A stretch of DNA of 64,000 bases, taken from assembly GCA_013287085.1 (NCBI GenBank), contig JABDEM010000001.1:37073-101072 (forward strand), read 5' to 3'. The stretch is from Gammaproteobacteria bacterium. Its GTDB lineage: Bacteria; Pseudomonadota; Gammaproteobacteria; DSM-16500. A model generated the notes under the pieces. That model was not told where the DNA came from. It made no database searches and worked only from the letters and a program-made list of their open reading frames with translations. Position numbers and translations under genes: made by a program. Positions 44,219 to 53,331 of the stretch are shown here, one piece after another. Positions within the stretch are counted from its first letter, which is position 1; every line of letters starts with the position of its first letter.

Positions 44219-46183
44219 ATGAACAGTTCATGGGGTAGAGAAGGAGATTTTTATCAATATCGGGAGGGGGATTTTTATCATGGTGAGGTTAAACACACAG
44301 GAACCGGTGTTACGAATATTGTTTCTTTTAGAAATTATAGTAGAGATGCTATTGTTCGTGAAATAGAAATTTCGTCTTTGTCAAAGAAAGGCTTTTGGGT
44401 TTGCTTAAAAATTTCTCCCACCGTACCGCACTTTCAGGAATGCCCGTTCAGAATCATTGAAACTTATTTTCCTGTAAGGTCTTCTTCCAGTATTTATGAA
44501 GAGCGTACTATTTATGAAAAGTATATTTATATTTCTTCAGAGGTTTATTCAGAATCTGGGCTCAATGAATCTATCGATACATTCAAAAAAATTAATCATG
44601 ATCTGCAACAAGAAGTTTTTCCCCAAGTAATTTTCAATGAATTAAATCGAATCCATGCATTTGCAAGTGGCGCAGCACTTCCTGGTGTAGCTCATATTGT
44701 TCCCAACCATCCTTACGTGGCTAAATCGACTGCTAACATTAATCCTAAAAAGAAAACATCAACTGCGTTAGTGACTTATTTATGGCAAGTGAGAAAAAAA
44801 GAAAAAAAGTTATGGTTATCAACACTAAAAGAGTTTCTGAGCGAGGGTGAAGACCCTAATCAATTGTCTCACCAGGGCACGACACCAATACTTCTTTGTG
44901 ATGATCTTGATGGGATCTTGTTATTGCGTGGATACGGTGCAAATACTCACGAACCTGTATCGAATCGTTTTTTTTATAGCGCTATGGAGCAAGCAATAGG
45001 CGATAATATTCCGAATAAACCAACGTATCTCACCATGGGAGCTTTACCCAAACAACTGAGCCCTAAACTCCCAGAAAATTTACCTAAGATAATAAAAACA
45101 GAAGAGAGTTATATACAAAGCGAAGATAAACCTGCTGGAAACAACCAGGGTTGCACTATCACCACATTTCATTATTCAGATGGTCAAACGATTACAGTTC
45201 ATTTCAAAAATACAGAAGCATTAACAGAGGATGAAGTTCGGGCGCTCTTTCCTATTTATAAACACTCATTTGAATATGTTTCAGATGAATATAAGCCGGC
45301 CAATATAGAAGATGAATTTAAAAAAGATTTTGCTCCCAGTGAGAACGTCTTCGCAGAATCCATTTATCATCAGGGACCTAATGATAAAGAAAAACAATTA
45401 GTTGCATTTAATCACTACGTTTTATCGTATTGTTTAGGACGAGTCATGGCGTATTGCGGTTATTCAGCTATTGCTCGTGATTCGAAATTCAGTGGAGCGG
45501 GTTTAATGTCATTATTAGCATTTAGACTCGCATTTTCACTCAAAGTCATGGTCGGGCCCGATGTGGATGTCATTCGATCGCACTTAGCGATTCATTTTAA
45601 AAGTATGACAATGTTCAAAATGATTTTGGAAGAATGTATTTATCCTAAATACAAAACCCCGTTTCTTAATTTATTATCCCAATTCTTTTTCGCTCAAATG
45701 TATAAACCAGGGGATGCAAAATATGTTAGTAATCGCACAACACTTTGTGCTGTTGAAGAAACTCATCCTTTGAAAGTAGTCGGATCAAATCCTCCTATTA
45801 AAGTTGCAGAAGATGCCAAAGCTGAAAAACCCTTTGATCTATTTGAATTATTGTTTGAACAACACTTCCGGATTTTTTCAGAGCGCCTTGCACCTATGAT
45901 TTTCTGCTATATTGCGCTTGAAAATTATATTAAGCTTTGCCAGCTCGGAGAGCGGTTAGGGATTAATACCAATGAAAACCTCGTTGACTATGCCGAAGCT
46001 GTACACCCATTAGTGAAGGGATTCCTAGGTCAAAAGACTTTTAAAAGAATTGCTCCGAAAGATGTTCCCAAACTTTTTGAACCAATCTCATCCTTATTTT
46101 GGAGAGTCAGAGTACCTTCTCTTCCGCTAACAACAGTGACTGCAGGGTTACCGCCACCTAGCCAAAAGCCTTCGTCATTGTAA
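44219..46183 (+). CDS. Unknown ankyrin-like protein, 654 aa (paralogue A of an inverted pair)
   Basis: No signal peptide and no recognised family over most of the length. An ankyrin-like unit is visible at about 205-245 (LKEFLSEGEDPNQ, GTTPILLCDDLDGILLLRGYGA). The last 259 residues are almost identical to those of the 653-aa gene at 47036-48997 (about 15 differences), while the first 150 are clearly diverged. The N-terminus carries a micro-duplication (REGDFYQY then REGDFYHG). The C-terminal domain includes a hydrophobic segment (LMSLLAFRLAFSLKVM) and Cys-rich strands but no membrane protein pattern. Function unknown; a host-directed role is a guess from the block it lies in. Confidence 0.8.
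   Translation: MNSSWGREGDFYQYREGDFYHGEVKHTGTGVTNIVSFRNYSRDAIVREIEISSLSKKGFWVCLKISPTVPHFQECPFRIIETYFPVRSSSSIYEERTIYEKYIYISSEVYSESGLNESIDTFKKINHDLQQEVFPQVIFNELNRIHAFASGAALPGVAHIVPNHPYVAKSTANINPKKKTSTALVTYLWQVRKKEKKLWLSTLKEFLSEGEDPNQLSHQGTTPILLCDDLDGILLLRGYGANTHEPVSNRFFYSAMEQAIGDNIPNKPTYLTMGALPKQLSPKLPENLPKIIKTEESYIQSEDKPAGNNQGCTITTFHYSDGQTITVHFKNTEALTEDEVRALFPIYKHSFEYVSDEYKPANIEDEFKKDFAPSENVFAESIYHQGPNDKEKQLVAFNHYVLSYCLGRVMAYCGYSAIARDSKFSGAGLMSLLAFRLAFSLKVMVGPDVDVIRSHLAIHFKSMTMFKMILEECIYPKYKTPFLNLLSQFFFAQMYKPGDAKYVSNRTTLCAVEETHPLKVVGSNPPIKVAEDAKAEKPFDLFELLFEQHFRIFSERLAPMIFCYIALENYIKLCQLGERLGINTNENLVDYAEAVHPLVKGFLGQKTFKRIAPKDVPKLFEPISSLFWRVRVPSLPLTTVTAGLPPPSQKPSSL
45350..46180. repeat. Left arm of a long inverted repeat
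   Basis: The 3' half of the 654-aa gene matches, in reverse orientation, 47040-47870 (the 3' half of the 653-aa gene) at roughly 90% by eye in the parts compared. The arms flank the LuxR-type gene. Boundaries are approximate. Confidence 0.75.
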
Positions 46184-46205
46184 TTTAGGTCTCATCTGGT
46201 ATAAT
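46178..46205 (+). promoter_or_regulatory. Sigma70-type promoter of the LuxR-family gene
   Basis: TTGTAA and a perfect TATAAT are separated by 16 bases, 35 bases before the ATG at 46241. The -35 overlaps the stop codon end of the preceding gene. Confidence 0.6.
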
Positions 46206-46240
46206 GCTCCGGCACCTGAAATAACTGCGAAATTACACTA

Positions 46241-47044
46241 ATGACTTACAACATAAAAAAACATCCAACATTAACCCAAGCGAAAGATATGTCAGATATC
46301 TGTCAGCCACTTAACCACTTGGGGATTAATTATTTTTCCCATGTGCGCGTGGATAATGACGGAAGATTTGCTACGATTAATAGCAATCCTGATTTTTTTG
46401 AATTTTATTTCAATAATAAATTTTATAATGCAGATATACATACGGCTGATACTAATCAACTTGGCAAATTAGTGATTTGGGATGAATGTGAATTAAATGG
46501 CGATAGTGAAAAATTATATGTAGAAGCCGAAGCTTTTGGGCTGATGCATACTTGCACGATAATAGAACCAAATGAAACGGGGCAAGATTTCTATCATTTT
46601 TCATCTAAAGTGGTTTCAAAGGCTATTAATCAAACCTTTATTTCGAATACGGATTTGCTTAAAACCTTTATTCAATATTTTAAAGCCAATGTGAAGCAAT
46701 CTAAGCGGTTATCTGAAACTTATGATTTATGGTACAAGATTGATCCGGTTCAATCTGGTTATAGGCTAACTCATGTAGAAACCGCACGAAAAAACTTCGA
46801 GAGGGAGTTGGCAGCCAAGCATTTTATTGTTCAATCGGATGATATTCAGATATCACCGCAAAAATTAAAGTGTCTGGTTTTGTTAGCAGAAGGGCATAGC
46901 ATAAAATCTATTTCTACCTGTTTAAGTTTATCACCCAAAACGGTAGAGCATTATCTTGAAGCTATTCGAAAAAAACTGAGTTGCAAAAATAGCAAAGAGT
47001 TAATTGTAGCTTATTATAAGATTATGCAAGCTAAATCACAATGA
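46241..47044 (+). CDS. LuxR-family transcriptional regulator
   Basis: A 267-aa protein with a C-terminal LuxR/FixJ-type helix-turn-helix at about 203-260: SPQKLKCLVLLAEGHSIKSI, SLSPKTVEHYLEAIRKKL and SKELIVAYY. The N-terminal 200 residues are a sensor-like domain I cannot assign; its style (FSHVRVDNDGRFATINSNPD) recalls the PAS-like or autoinducer-binding domains of LuxR proteins, but the ligand residues cannot be checked. It sits between the two inverted paralogues and overlaps the right one by 9 bases at the 3' ends. It may regulate them, given their shared upstream box; unproven. Confidence 0.85.
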   Translation: MTYNIKKHPTLTQAKDMSDICQPLNHLGINYFSHVRVDNDGRFATINSNPDFFEFYFNNKFYNADIHTADTNQLGKLVIWDECELNGDSEKLYVEAEAFGLMHTCTIIEPNETGQDFYHFSSKVVSKAINQTFISNTDLLKTFIQYFKANVKQSKRLSETYDLWYKIDPVQSGYRLTHVETARKNFERELAAKHFIVQSDDIQISPQKLKCLVLLAEGHSIKSISTCLSLSPKTVEHYLEAIRKKLSCKNSKELIVAYYKIMQAKSQ

Positions 47045-48997
47045 CGATGGCTTCTGGCTCGGTGGCGGCAATCCTGCAGTTTTTGTTGTCAGTGGAAGTG
47101 ATGGGGCTCTATATCTCCAAAACAATGATGAGATTGGTTCAAAAAGTTTGGGAACATCTTTCGGAGCAATTCTTTTAAAAGTCTTTTGACCTAGGAATCC
47201 CTTCACTAATGGGTGTACAGCTTCGGCATAGTCAACGAGGTTTTCATTGGTATTAATCCCTAACCGCTCTCCGAGCTGGCAAAGCTTTACATAATTTTCA
47301 AGCGCAATATAGCAGAAAATCATAGGTGCAAGGCGTTCTGAAAAAATCCGGAAATGTTGTTCAAACAATAATTCAAATAGATCGAATGTTTTTTTTGCTT
47401 TGGCATCTTGTGCTACTTTGATCGGTGGCTTTGATCCAACCACTCTCATCGGATGAGTTTCTTCTACAGCACAAAGTGTTGTGCGATTACTAACATATTT
47501 TGCATCCCCTGGTTGATACATTTGTGCAAAAAAGAATTTGGATAATAAATTAAGAAACGGGGTTTTGTATTTAGGATAAATACATTCTTCGACAATCATC
47601 TTGAACATCATCATACTTTTGAAATGAATCGCCAAATGCGATCGAATGACATCCACATCCGGCCCCACCATGACTTTAAGTGAAAACGCGAGTCTAAATG
47701 CTAATAATGACATTAAACCCGCTCCACTAAATTTCGAATCACGAGCAATCGCAGAATAACCACAGTACGCCATGACGCGTCCTAAGCAATTCGATAAAAC
47801 ATAGTGATTAAACGCAACTAATTTTTTTTCTTTTTCATGAGGGCCCTGATGATAAATGCACTCTGCAAACACAGTATCACTAGGAGCAAAATCTTTTTTG
47901 AATTCTTCTGCTATATCAGCAGGTTTATATTCATCTGGAACAAACTCAAATGAGTCTTTATATATAGGAAACAATGCTTGAGCCTCATCCTCTGTTAGCG
48001 CTGCTGTATTTTTGAAATGGATTGTAATGATTTGACCATCTGAATAATAAAAAGTTGTGACCGTATAACCTTTATTTATCAGAGAAGATTTCTCTTCAGG
48101 CATTTCGACGAATGTTTCATCAATTTTTATTATCACGGGCAAGTTAGCTGAAGGTTTCAAGCTAGGCTCTTTAAGCAATGTTCCTGCTGTCAGATCCGTC
48201 ACTTTATTGGGATTTTGATCGCTAAGGGCATGCTCCAAAGCACTTAAGAAAAAATTACCAGACACAGGCTCTTGAACATTTGCACCGTATCCTCTTAGCA
48301 CATAGATTGCGTCAGTATCACCGCAATTTTGTAATGGCGTCGAACCGCCGCTATCCGCTTGATTAGGATCTTCACCACTATCTAAAAACTCTTTTAAAGT
48401 GGATAACCATAACTCTTGTTTTTTTTGCCTCACATTACTTAAGTAATCAACGAGCGCAGTTGAGCCTTTCTTTTTAGGATTGATGTGAGCATTCGATTTA
48501 ACGATTTGGGTATCAACAGGAACAAGATGAACCCCAGCAGTAGGTAAAGCACCCATTGCAGTTGCATACATCAGATTCAAATCAGCAAAAATAATTTCGG
48601 AAACAACTTCTTGTTGTAGCTCTCGATTAATTTCTTTTAAAGACTGAACAAATTGATCTAAATCAGATTTTGACCGGATAGTTCTCTGTTTTGTGTAAAT
48701 ATTGCGTAAAGAACTATAAGGAAAATAAGCTTCGATGACTTTGAATTCTCTTTTTTGATAGTACTTAGGAGAAATTCTTAAATCGATATCAAAATTATAA
48801 CCTCCACTATGATTGACTTCTATTTCACGGATAATCGCATCTGTCCCTCTCTTCCTAAAAGCAACTCCAGTAAATATAACTTTGAAATGCTTTTCGTCTA
48901 ATGCAAGAGGCCTGGTAACTCCTTTTTCAAGTAATTCCTTAAATCTCTGAGAGTTATCTTGATAAAAATCCCCCTCTCTACGCCATGAGCTGTTCAT
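47036..48997 (-). CDS. Unknown ankyrin-like protein, 653 aa (paralogue B of an inverted pair)
   Basis: Paralogue of the 654-aa gene, in opposite orientation. Both begin MNSSW-R-REGDFYQ; the first 150 residues differ, the ankyrin-like unit (LKEFLDSGEDPNQADSGGST, YVLRGYGANVQEP) is similar, and the last 259 residues are almost the same. This gradient suggests gene conversion or a recent partial duplication of the 3' part. No signal peptide. The 3' end overlaps the LuxR-type gene by 9 bases. The promoter box upstream matches that of the partner. Function unknown. Confidence 0.8.
   Translation of the reverse strand: MNSSWRREGDFYQDNSQRFKELLEKGVTRPLALDEKHFKVIFTGVAFRKRGTDAIIREIEVNHSGGYNFDIDLRISPKYYQKREFKVIEAYFPYSSLRNIYTKQRTIRSKSDLDQFVQSLKEINRELQQEVVSEIIFADLNLMYATAMGALPTAGVHLVPVDTQIVKSNAHINPKKKGSTALVDYLSNVRQKKQELWLSTLKEFLDSGEDPNQADSGGSTPLQNCGDTDAIYVLRGYGANVQEPVSGNFFLSALEHALSDQNPNKVTDLTAGTLLKEPSLKPSANLPVIIKIDETFVEMPEEKSSLINKGYTVTTFYYSDGQIITIHFKNTAALTEDEAQALFPIYKDSFEFVPDEYKPADIAEEFKKDFAPSDTVFAECIYHQGPHEKEKKLVAFNHYVLSNCLGRVMAYCGYSAIARDSKFSGAGLMSLLAFRLAFSLKVMVGPDVDVIRSHLAIHFKSMMMFKMIVEECIYPKYKTPFLNLLSKFFFAQMYQPGDAKYVSNRTTLCAVEETHPMRVVGSKPPIKVAQDAKAKKTFDLFELLFEQHFRIFSERLAPMIFCYIALENYVKLCQLGERLGINTNENLVDYAEAVHPLVKGFLGQKTFKRIAPKDVPKLFEPISSLFWRYRAPSLPLTTKTAGLPPPSQKPSSL
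47040..47870. repeat. Right arm of a long inverted repeat
   Basis: Reverse-complement counterpart of 45350-46180. Recombination between the arms would invert the LuxR-type gene between them. Boundaries approximate. Confidence 0.75.
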
Positions 48998-49026
48998 ATA
49001 TTACCCACTTAAATGAAAGATGGAAT

Positions 49027-49046
49027 ATTATACAGCAGTTAGGGGG
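49027..49046 (-). promoter_or_regulatory. Candidate promoter box of the 653-aa paralogue
   Basis: On the minus strand CCCCC-TAACTGCTG-TATAAT, 29 bases before the ATG at 48997. It matches the box before the 654-aa gene in sequence and place, differing in spacing by one base. Confidence 0.5.
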
Positions 49047-49068
49047 TTTTTACCGTATTTTTTTTGAG

Positions 49069-50175
49069 CTAAACCCCGGGGCCCCAAAACACTTCCTTAA
49101 ACTTTTGTAACGAAAACTCATCTTTCGCTCTGTTATATCCTTTCTCAGCCCAAGCAGCGCGGGCTGAAACATCTTGGTTGTAAGCGTTAAACATAGCATC
49201 ACTCATTAGGGTGACATTTCCGGATTCAATCAAAACCCCACTATCATCAATCACTTCTGGCACGCCATTCACACTTGTTGCAATCACAGGCACTTTAGCA
49301 AGCATCGCTTCTAACAAAACCCTGCCAAACGCTTCTTGTTTGGAAGAAGAGACTAATACATCAAATGCTTTTGCAAAACGAAACCCATCTTCAATAAATC
49401 CGGTAAAAATTACATCATTTTCGACTTTTAAATTTTTGCTTAATTGTTTTAATTCGCTCTCTAAATTTCCCTCGCCTAAAATCACTAATTTAGCATTGGG
49501 GCATTGGGTTTTAATTTTAGCAAATGCTTGAATCAACGTTGCTTGATCTTTATTAGCAACTAATCGCCCCATATTTCCAAAAATAAAATCATCCGAAGAT
49601 AATTTTAATTCACGACGTGAAGTGTCTTTATCTAAATATTTAGGTAGGGTTAAATCCACATCAATCATATTATAAAGCGTAATAATACGTTCTTTGGGTA
49701 TGCCCCAAAGTGTTTTTCGTAAATCATCGCGCACGGCATTGGAAACCCCCGCAAAAATACAATTATCTTGTGCTAATAGGGCAAGAGTAGTTTTTCTAGC
49801 TAAAGTATTTAAAGTATTTAATTCATGAATAACGGATATAATTTTGGGAATGCGCTTAAATTTCGATACCCACAGCATAAGATAAGTGGGCTTATATCGG
49901 TGACAAATGGCTATTTCAAAATCTTTTTGTTGGTGAAATTTAAGTAATTGTTTGATGGCGCCAATCTTTAACCCACGAATGGCTTTTTTAGGAAGATTTA
50001 AAAAAACTACTTCATCGGCTAAATGTTTAGCGCGGATTTTTTCATCTTTTTCGCCGACTAAATAAGCAACGGTGACATGATATTTATCCTTATCAAATAA
50101 GCTCGTATATTGGTTATTCACATCAATAAATTGAATAGCATAACCATAGCCGAAGATAAGAATATTTTTTTTCAT
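49069..50175 (-). CDS. GT4-family glycosyltransferase
   Basis: A 368-aa GT-B enzyme. The N-terminal lobe is ILIFGYGYAIQFIDVNNQY; the C-terminal lobe has FGNMGRLVANKDQATLIQAF, KLVILGEGNLESELK, VIFTGFIEDGF and the donor motif SSSKQEAFGRVLLEAMLAKV with VPVIATSVNGVPEVI. These identify family 4; donor sugar unknown. It starts in the stop of the upstream GT2 gene (TAATG overlap), so both form a two-gene operon, divergent from the rhamnose genes, and may add rhamnose or another sugar made there. Confidence 0.9.
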   Translation of the reverse strand: MKKNILIFGYGYAIQFIDVNNQYTSLFDKDKYHVTVAYLVGEKDEKIRAKHLADEVVFLNLPKKAIRGLKIGAIKQLLKFHQQKDFEIAICHRYKPTYLMLWVSKFKRIPKIISVIHELNTLNTLARKTTLALLAQDNCIFAGVSNAVRDDLRKTLWGIPKERIITLYNMIDVDLTLPKYLDKDTSRRELKLSSDDFIFGNMGRLVANKDQATLIQAFAKIKTQCPNAKLVILGEGNLESELKQLSKNLKVENDVIFTGFIEDGFRFAKAFDVLVSSSKQEAFGRVLLEAMLAKVPVIATSVNGVPEVIDDSGVLIESGNVTLMSDAMFNAYNQDVSARAAWAEKGYNRAKDEFSLQKFKEVFWGPGV

Positions 50176-50987
50176 TAAAAATCTAAACTCGCATCTTGTA
50201 AAATAGTATCCGAATGAAATTCTTGTAAACTTTTTTGCACGCGTTTTAAGCCTTTTACTACGGATCTTTCTTTGCGACTTAAAGAAGGATTTAGTACCGT
50301 CGTCGCATGATTAATATGATCCATGTAATTTAATAAGATTCCCGAATCAAGAAAATTCATTTGATAGCCTAATTCAACTAATTTTCTGTGCATGGCTTTG
50401 CCCGCAACTTCCTCACCATCGGAAAAACCTAAATGATTTTTTTTAATTAAATCCATGCGATAAAGTGCGCAATGACTGCGTAAATAATAATGATTATGAT
50501 CTAGGCCTTCTAGCGCATGTTGTTTTTTGCCGATTAAGCGAAAATAAATTTGTTGAGAACCGCGTTCGATAAATTTGATGGCTTTTTTCCATAGAGGTTT
50601 TCTTTCTAATTTCCAGGAGCCCACTCCCGCGATATTAGGATTTTTTTGAATTTCGCTTAATAAAAACGGCAACCATTCGCGATTACGGACTAAAGTATCT
50701 GTGTGAATGGATAATACATAAGGGGTATCTACGTGTTCTAAAGCTAAATCTAGGGCGCGTGAGTGAGAAAGAGCGGGGGACTCGCCAGATACATGTAATC
50801 GCTCCATGAGCTCAATCCATTTAAGCGAGCGCAAATAATGAACAGATTCATCGCGCGAATCATTATCAATGACTAATATTTTAGCAAGATGAGAGTCTGT
50901 ATGTTTTCTGATCAGGCGCAAGCACAATTTTGTGAGTTGCGGTGTCTTATAGTTAGGAATTAAAATTGTCACCTGTGCGGTAGACAT
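50175..50987 (-). CDS. GT2-family glycosyltransferase
   Basis: A 270-aa enzyme with the family 2 pattern: VTILIPNYKTPQLTKLCLRL, ILVIDNDSRDESVHYLRSL, SHSRALDLALEH and VLSIHTDTLV (DXD-like in HTDT). A C-terminal region (about 160-270) without membrane segments contains LRSHCALYRMDL, like rhamnosyltransferases of the WbbL group, but the sugar is not certain. AAGGAG lies 5 bases before the ATG. First gene of a two-gene operon with the GT4. Confidence 0.87.
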   Translation of the reverse strand: MSTAQVTILIPNYKTPQLTKLCLRLIRKHTDSHLAKILVIDNDSRDESVHYLRSLKWIELMERLHVSGESPALSHSRALDLALEHVDTPYVLSIHTDTLVRNREWLPFLLSEIQKNPNIAGVGSWKLERKPLWKKAIKFIERGSQQIYFRLIGKKQHALEGLDHNHYYLRSHCALYRMDLIKKNHLGFSDGEEVAGKAMHRKLVELGYQMNFLDSGILLNYMDHINHATTVLNPSLSRKERSVVKGLKRVQKSLQEFHSDTILQDASLDF

Positions 50988-51080
50988 GTATACTCCTTGA
51001 GCAAATAATGTCGTGGAAAAGATGTGTATTAAACGCGAAAATGGTCTAATTTGTCAAAGCAAACCGTAACGAGGAACCAC

Positions 51081-51947
51081 ATGGGAAAAGGTATTATTTT
51101 AGCGGGGGGGCATGGAACCCGGTTTTATCCAGCTACGCGAAGTTTTTCAAAACAACTTTTACCTGTTTATGATAAACCCATGATTTATTATCCTTTGTCT
51201 ACTTTGATGCATGCCGGCATTCAAGATATTTTATTAATTACTTTGCCTCACGAGTTAGAACTTTTTAAACGTTTATTAGGTGATGGTTCGCAATGGGGTG
51301 TTAGATTAAATTATGCGACGCAAGAAATCCCTAAAGGTATAGCGGAAGCTTTTATTATCGGCGAAAAATTTATCGGCGATGATTCTGTATGCTTAATGTT
51401 GGGAGATAATATTCTACACGGTGTAGGTATTCCTGATGTATTACAAGAAATGGTGCAACAAAAATCAGGCGCCACTATTTTTGGTTATTATGTGAATGAT
51501 CCTGAACGCTATGGGGTTATTTGTTTTGATAAAGACGGTAATCCTGCAGATATAGTCGAAAAACCTAAAAATTATTTATCAAATTATGCGGCAATTGGTT
51601 TGTATTATTATGATAATCAAGTCATCGAGATGGCTAAACAATTAAAACCCTCAGCGCGCGGTGAAGTTGAAATTACTGATTTAAGTCGGCTTTATCTTGA
51701 AAAAAACCAATTAACCGTAAAAAAATTAGGCCGTGGAGTAGCTTGGTTAGATACAGGCACTCCTGCTTCTTGGTTGGAAGCTGCGAATTTTATTCAAATT
51801 CTTGAACATAGACAGGGTTTAAAAATAGGTTGTCCCGAAGAAGTGGCTTTGCGTATGGGTTATATCAATGAAAAACAATTAACTGAATTAGCGCAACCCT
51901 TATTAAAAAGTGGTTACGGGCAATATTTAATGGGATTAATTGAATGA
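51081..51947 (+). CDS. rfbA: Glucose-1-phosphate thymidylyltransferase
   Basis: RmlA/RfbA makes dTDP-glucose from dTTP and glucose-1-phosphate, the first step to dTDP-L-rhamnose. 288 aa, standard length. Signature GIILAGGHGTRFYPATRSFS followed by KQLLPVYDKPMIYYPL, then CLMLGDNILHG (metal Asp), VEKPKNYLSNYAAIGLYYYD, and GRGVAWLDTGTPASWLEA are all present. Start at ATG 51081 with GAGGA 7 bases upstream; an upstream TTG frame is less likely. It leads the rmlACDB-galU-GT-ugd operon; its stop overlaps the rmlC start. Confidence 0.96.
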   Translation: MGKGIILAGGHGTRFYPATRSFSKQLLPVYDKPMIYYPLSTLMHAGIQDILLITLPHELELFKRLLGDGSQWGVRLNYATQEIPKGIAEAFIIGEKFIGDDSVCLMLGDNILHGVGIPDVLQEMVQQKSGATIFGYYVNDPERYGVICFDKDGNPADIVEKPKNYLSNYAAIGLYYYDNQVIEMAKQLKPSARGEVEITDLSRLYLEKNQLTVKKLGRGVAWLDTGTPASWLEAANFIQILEHRQGLKIGCPEEVALRMGYINEKQLTELAQPLLKSGYGQYLMGLIE

Positions 51948-52504
51948 TAAAATTTACGACTACCGCATTGCCTGGCGTTACTATTATTGAGCCGCAAATA
52001 TTTCCTGACGAGCGAGGTTATTTTTTCGAGACTTTTCAAGCAGAACGATATCATTCACAAGGTCTCCCCGTAAAATTTGTGCAGGATAATTTTTCGCATT
52101 CTAAAAAAGATGTGGTGCGTGGATTGCATTATCAGCTCGAGCGCCCTCAAGGAAAGTTAGTCAATGTGTTGTCAGGTCGAATATTAGATATCATTGTTGA
52201 TATACGTTTAGATTCACCTACTTTTGGTCAGCATGTGGCTATTGAATTAGATGATAAAAGCCATAAACAAATTTATATTCCACCGGGGTTTGCACATGGT
52301 TTTTGTGCATTATCGGATAATGCCAATGTTTTGTATAAATGCACTGACTTTTATCATAAACCCTCAGAGCGCGGGATTATTTGGAATGATCCGGAATTAA
52401 ATTTACCTTGGCCTGTTAAAACACCTATTTTATCGCCTAAAGATTTAGTATTTTCTAAATTAAGTGAAATGGCTAAAGATCAATTGCCGAGGTATAAAGC
52501 GTGA
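51944..52504 (+). CDS. rfbC: dTDP-4-dehydrorhamnose 3,5-epimerase
   Basis: RmlC inverts C3 and C5 of dTDP-4-keto-6-deoxyglucose. 186 aa, a cupin fold of usual length. FPDERGYFFETFQ, DNFSHSKKDVVRGLHYQ (catalytic His62), LVNVLSGRILDIIVDIR and IPPGFAHGFCAL are family hallmarks, with Tyr131 in NVLYKCT as the second catalytic residue. Overlaps rmlA (ATGA) and rmlD (GTGA) by 4 bases each. Confidence 0.96.
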   Translation: MIKFTTTALPGVTIIEPQIFPDERGYFFETFQAERYHSQGLPVKFVQDNFSHSKKDVVRGLHYQLERPQGKLVNVLSGRILDIIVDIRLDSPTFGQHVAIELDDKSHKQIYIPPGFAHGFCALSDNANVLYKCTDFYHKPSERGIIWNDPELNLPWPVKTPILSPKDLVFSKLSEMAKDQLPRYKA

Positions 52505-53331
52505 AAGTATTGATGACTGGGGCGATGGGTCAAGTGGCTTATGAGTTGCAGCGTGAGTCCCAAAAACATATGCTTTATGCTTTTTCAAAAGATAAATTAG
52601 ATATTACGGATGTCTTGCAAGTTAATGATGTCTTAGAAGCTTTAAAGCCTGATTTTGTGATTAATACGGCAGCTTATACTAAAGTCGATAAAGCGGAAGA
52701 AGAATCTGAATTGGCTTTTGCAGTCAATCGCGATGGCGCAAAAAATTTAAGCTTAGCATGTGCAAAAATAGGCTCTACGTTATTACAACTTTCAACTGAT
52801 TATGTATTTGATGGCAAAAAAACTAATCCTTATCTTGAAACCGATGCTGTCAATCCCTTAAGTATTTACGGCCAAAGTAAATGGGAAGGAGAAGAAGCGA
52901 TTCGACAAAATTTAGAAAAACATTTTATTATTCGTGTGAGTGGAATTTTTGGTGTGCATGGTAATAATTTTGTAAAAACGATTTTGAAAATTTCGCGTGA
53001 ACGTCCACACTTAAAAATAGTCAATGATCAAACAACTTGTCCAACGCCTGCTAAAGCTATAGCAGAAATGATTTGGAAAATAATCGATAAGAATTCAGAA
53101 GATTTTGGTACTTATCATTATTGTTCAAATCCCATGACAAGTTGGTATGAGTTTGCGAAAAACTTTGTTTCCAATGTCACGCCGATTCCTACGAGTGAAT
53201 ATCCAACACCAGCAAAACGGCCGGCGTATTCAGCATTAAATTGCGAAAAAATAAACAAGAATTTTAATATCCATCAACCTAATTGGAAAGAAGGCTTAAA
53301 AGATGTCATCCGTGAATTATCAGCCTCGTAA
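52501..53331 (+). CDS. rfbD: dTDP-4-dehydrorhamnose reductase
   Basis: RmlD reduces the 4-keto group to give dTDP-L-rhamnose. 276 aa. Short-type cofactor loop TGAMGQVA (6-13), INTAAYTKVDKAE, LSTDYVFDG, and the catalytic YGQSK (Tyr123, Lys127), then FIIRVSGIFG. The start is GTG at 52501, in the rmlC stop (GTGA). The end overlaps rmlB by 29 bases. Confidence 0.95.
   Translation: MKVLMTGAMGQVAYELQRESQKHMLYAFSKDKLDITDVLQVNDVLEALKPDFVINTAAYTKVDKAEEESELAFAVNRDGAKNLSLACAKIGSTLLQLSTDYVFDGKKTNPYLETDAVNPLSIYGQSKWEGEEAIRQNLEKHFIIRVSGIFGVHGNNFVKTILKISRERPHLKIVNDQTTCPTPAKAIAEMIWKIIDKNSEDFGTYHYCSNPMTSWYEFAKNFVSNVTPIPTSEYPTPAKRPAYSALNCEKINKNFNIHQPNWKEGLKDVIRELSAS

Noticed and set aside
44219..48997. The inverted repeat as a composite transposon
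   Set aside because: The arms are the 3' halves of coding genes, with no transposase or terminal inverted repeats recognised.
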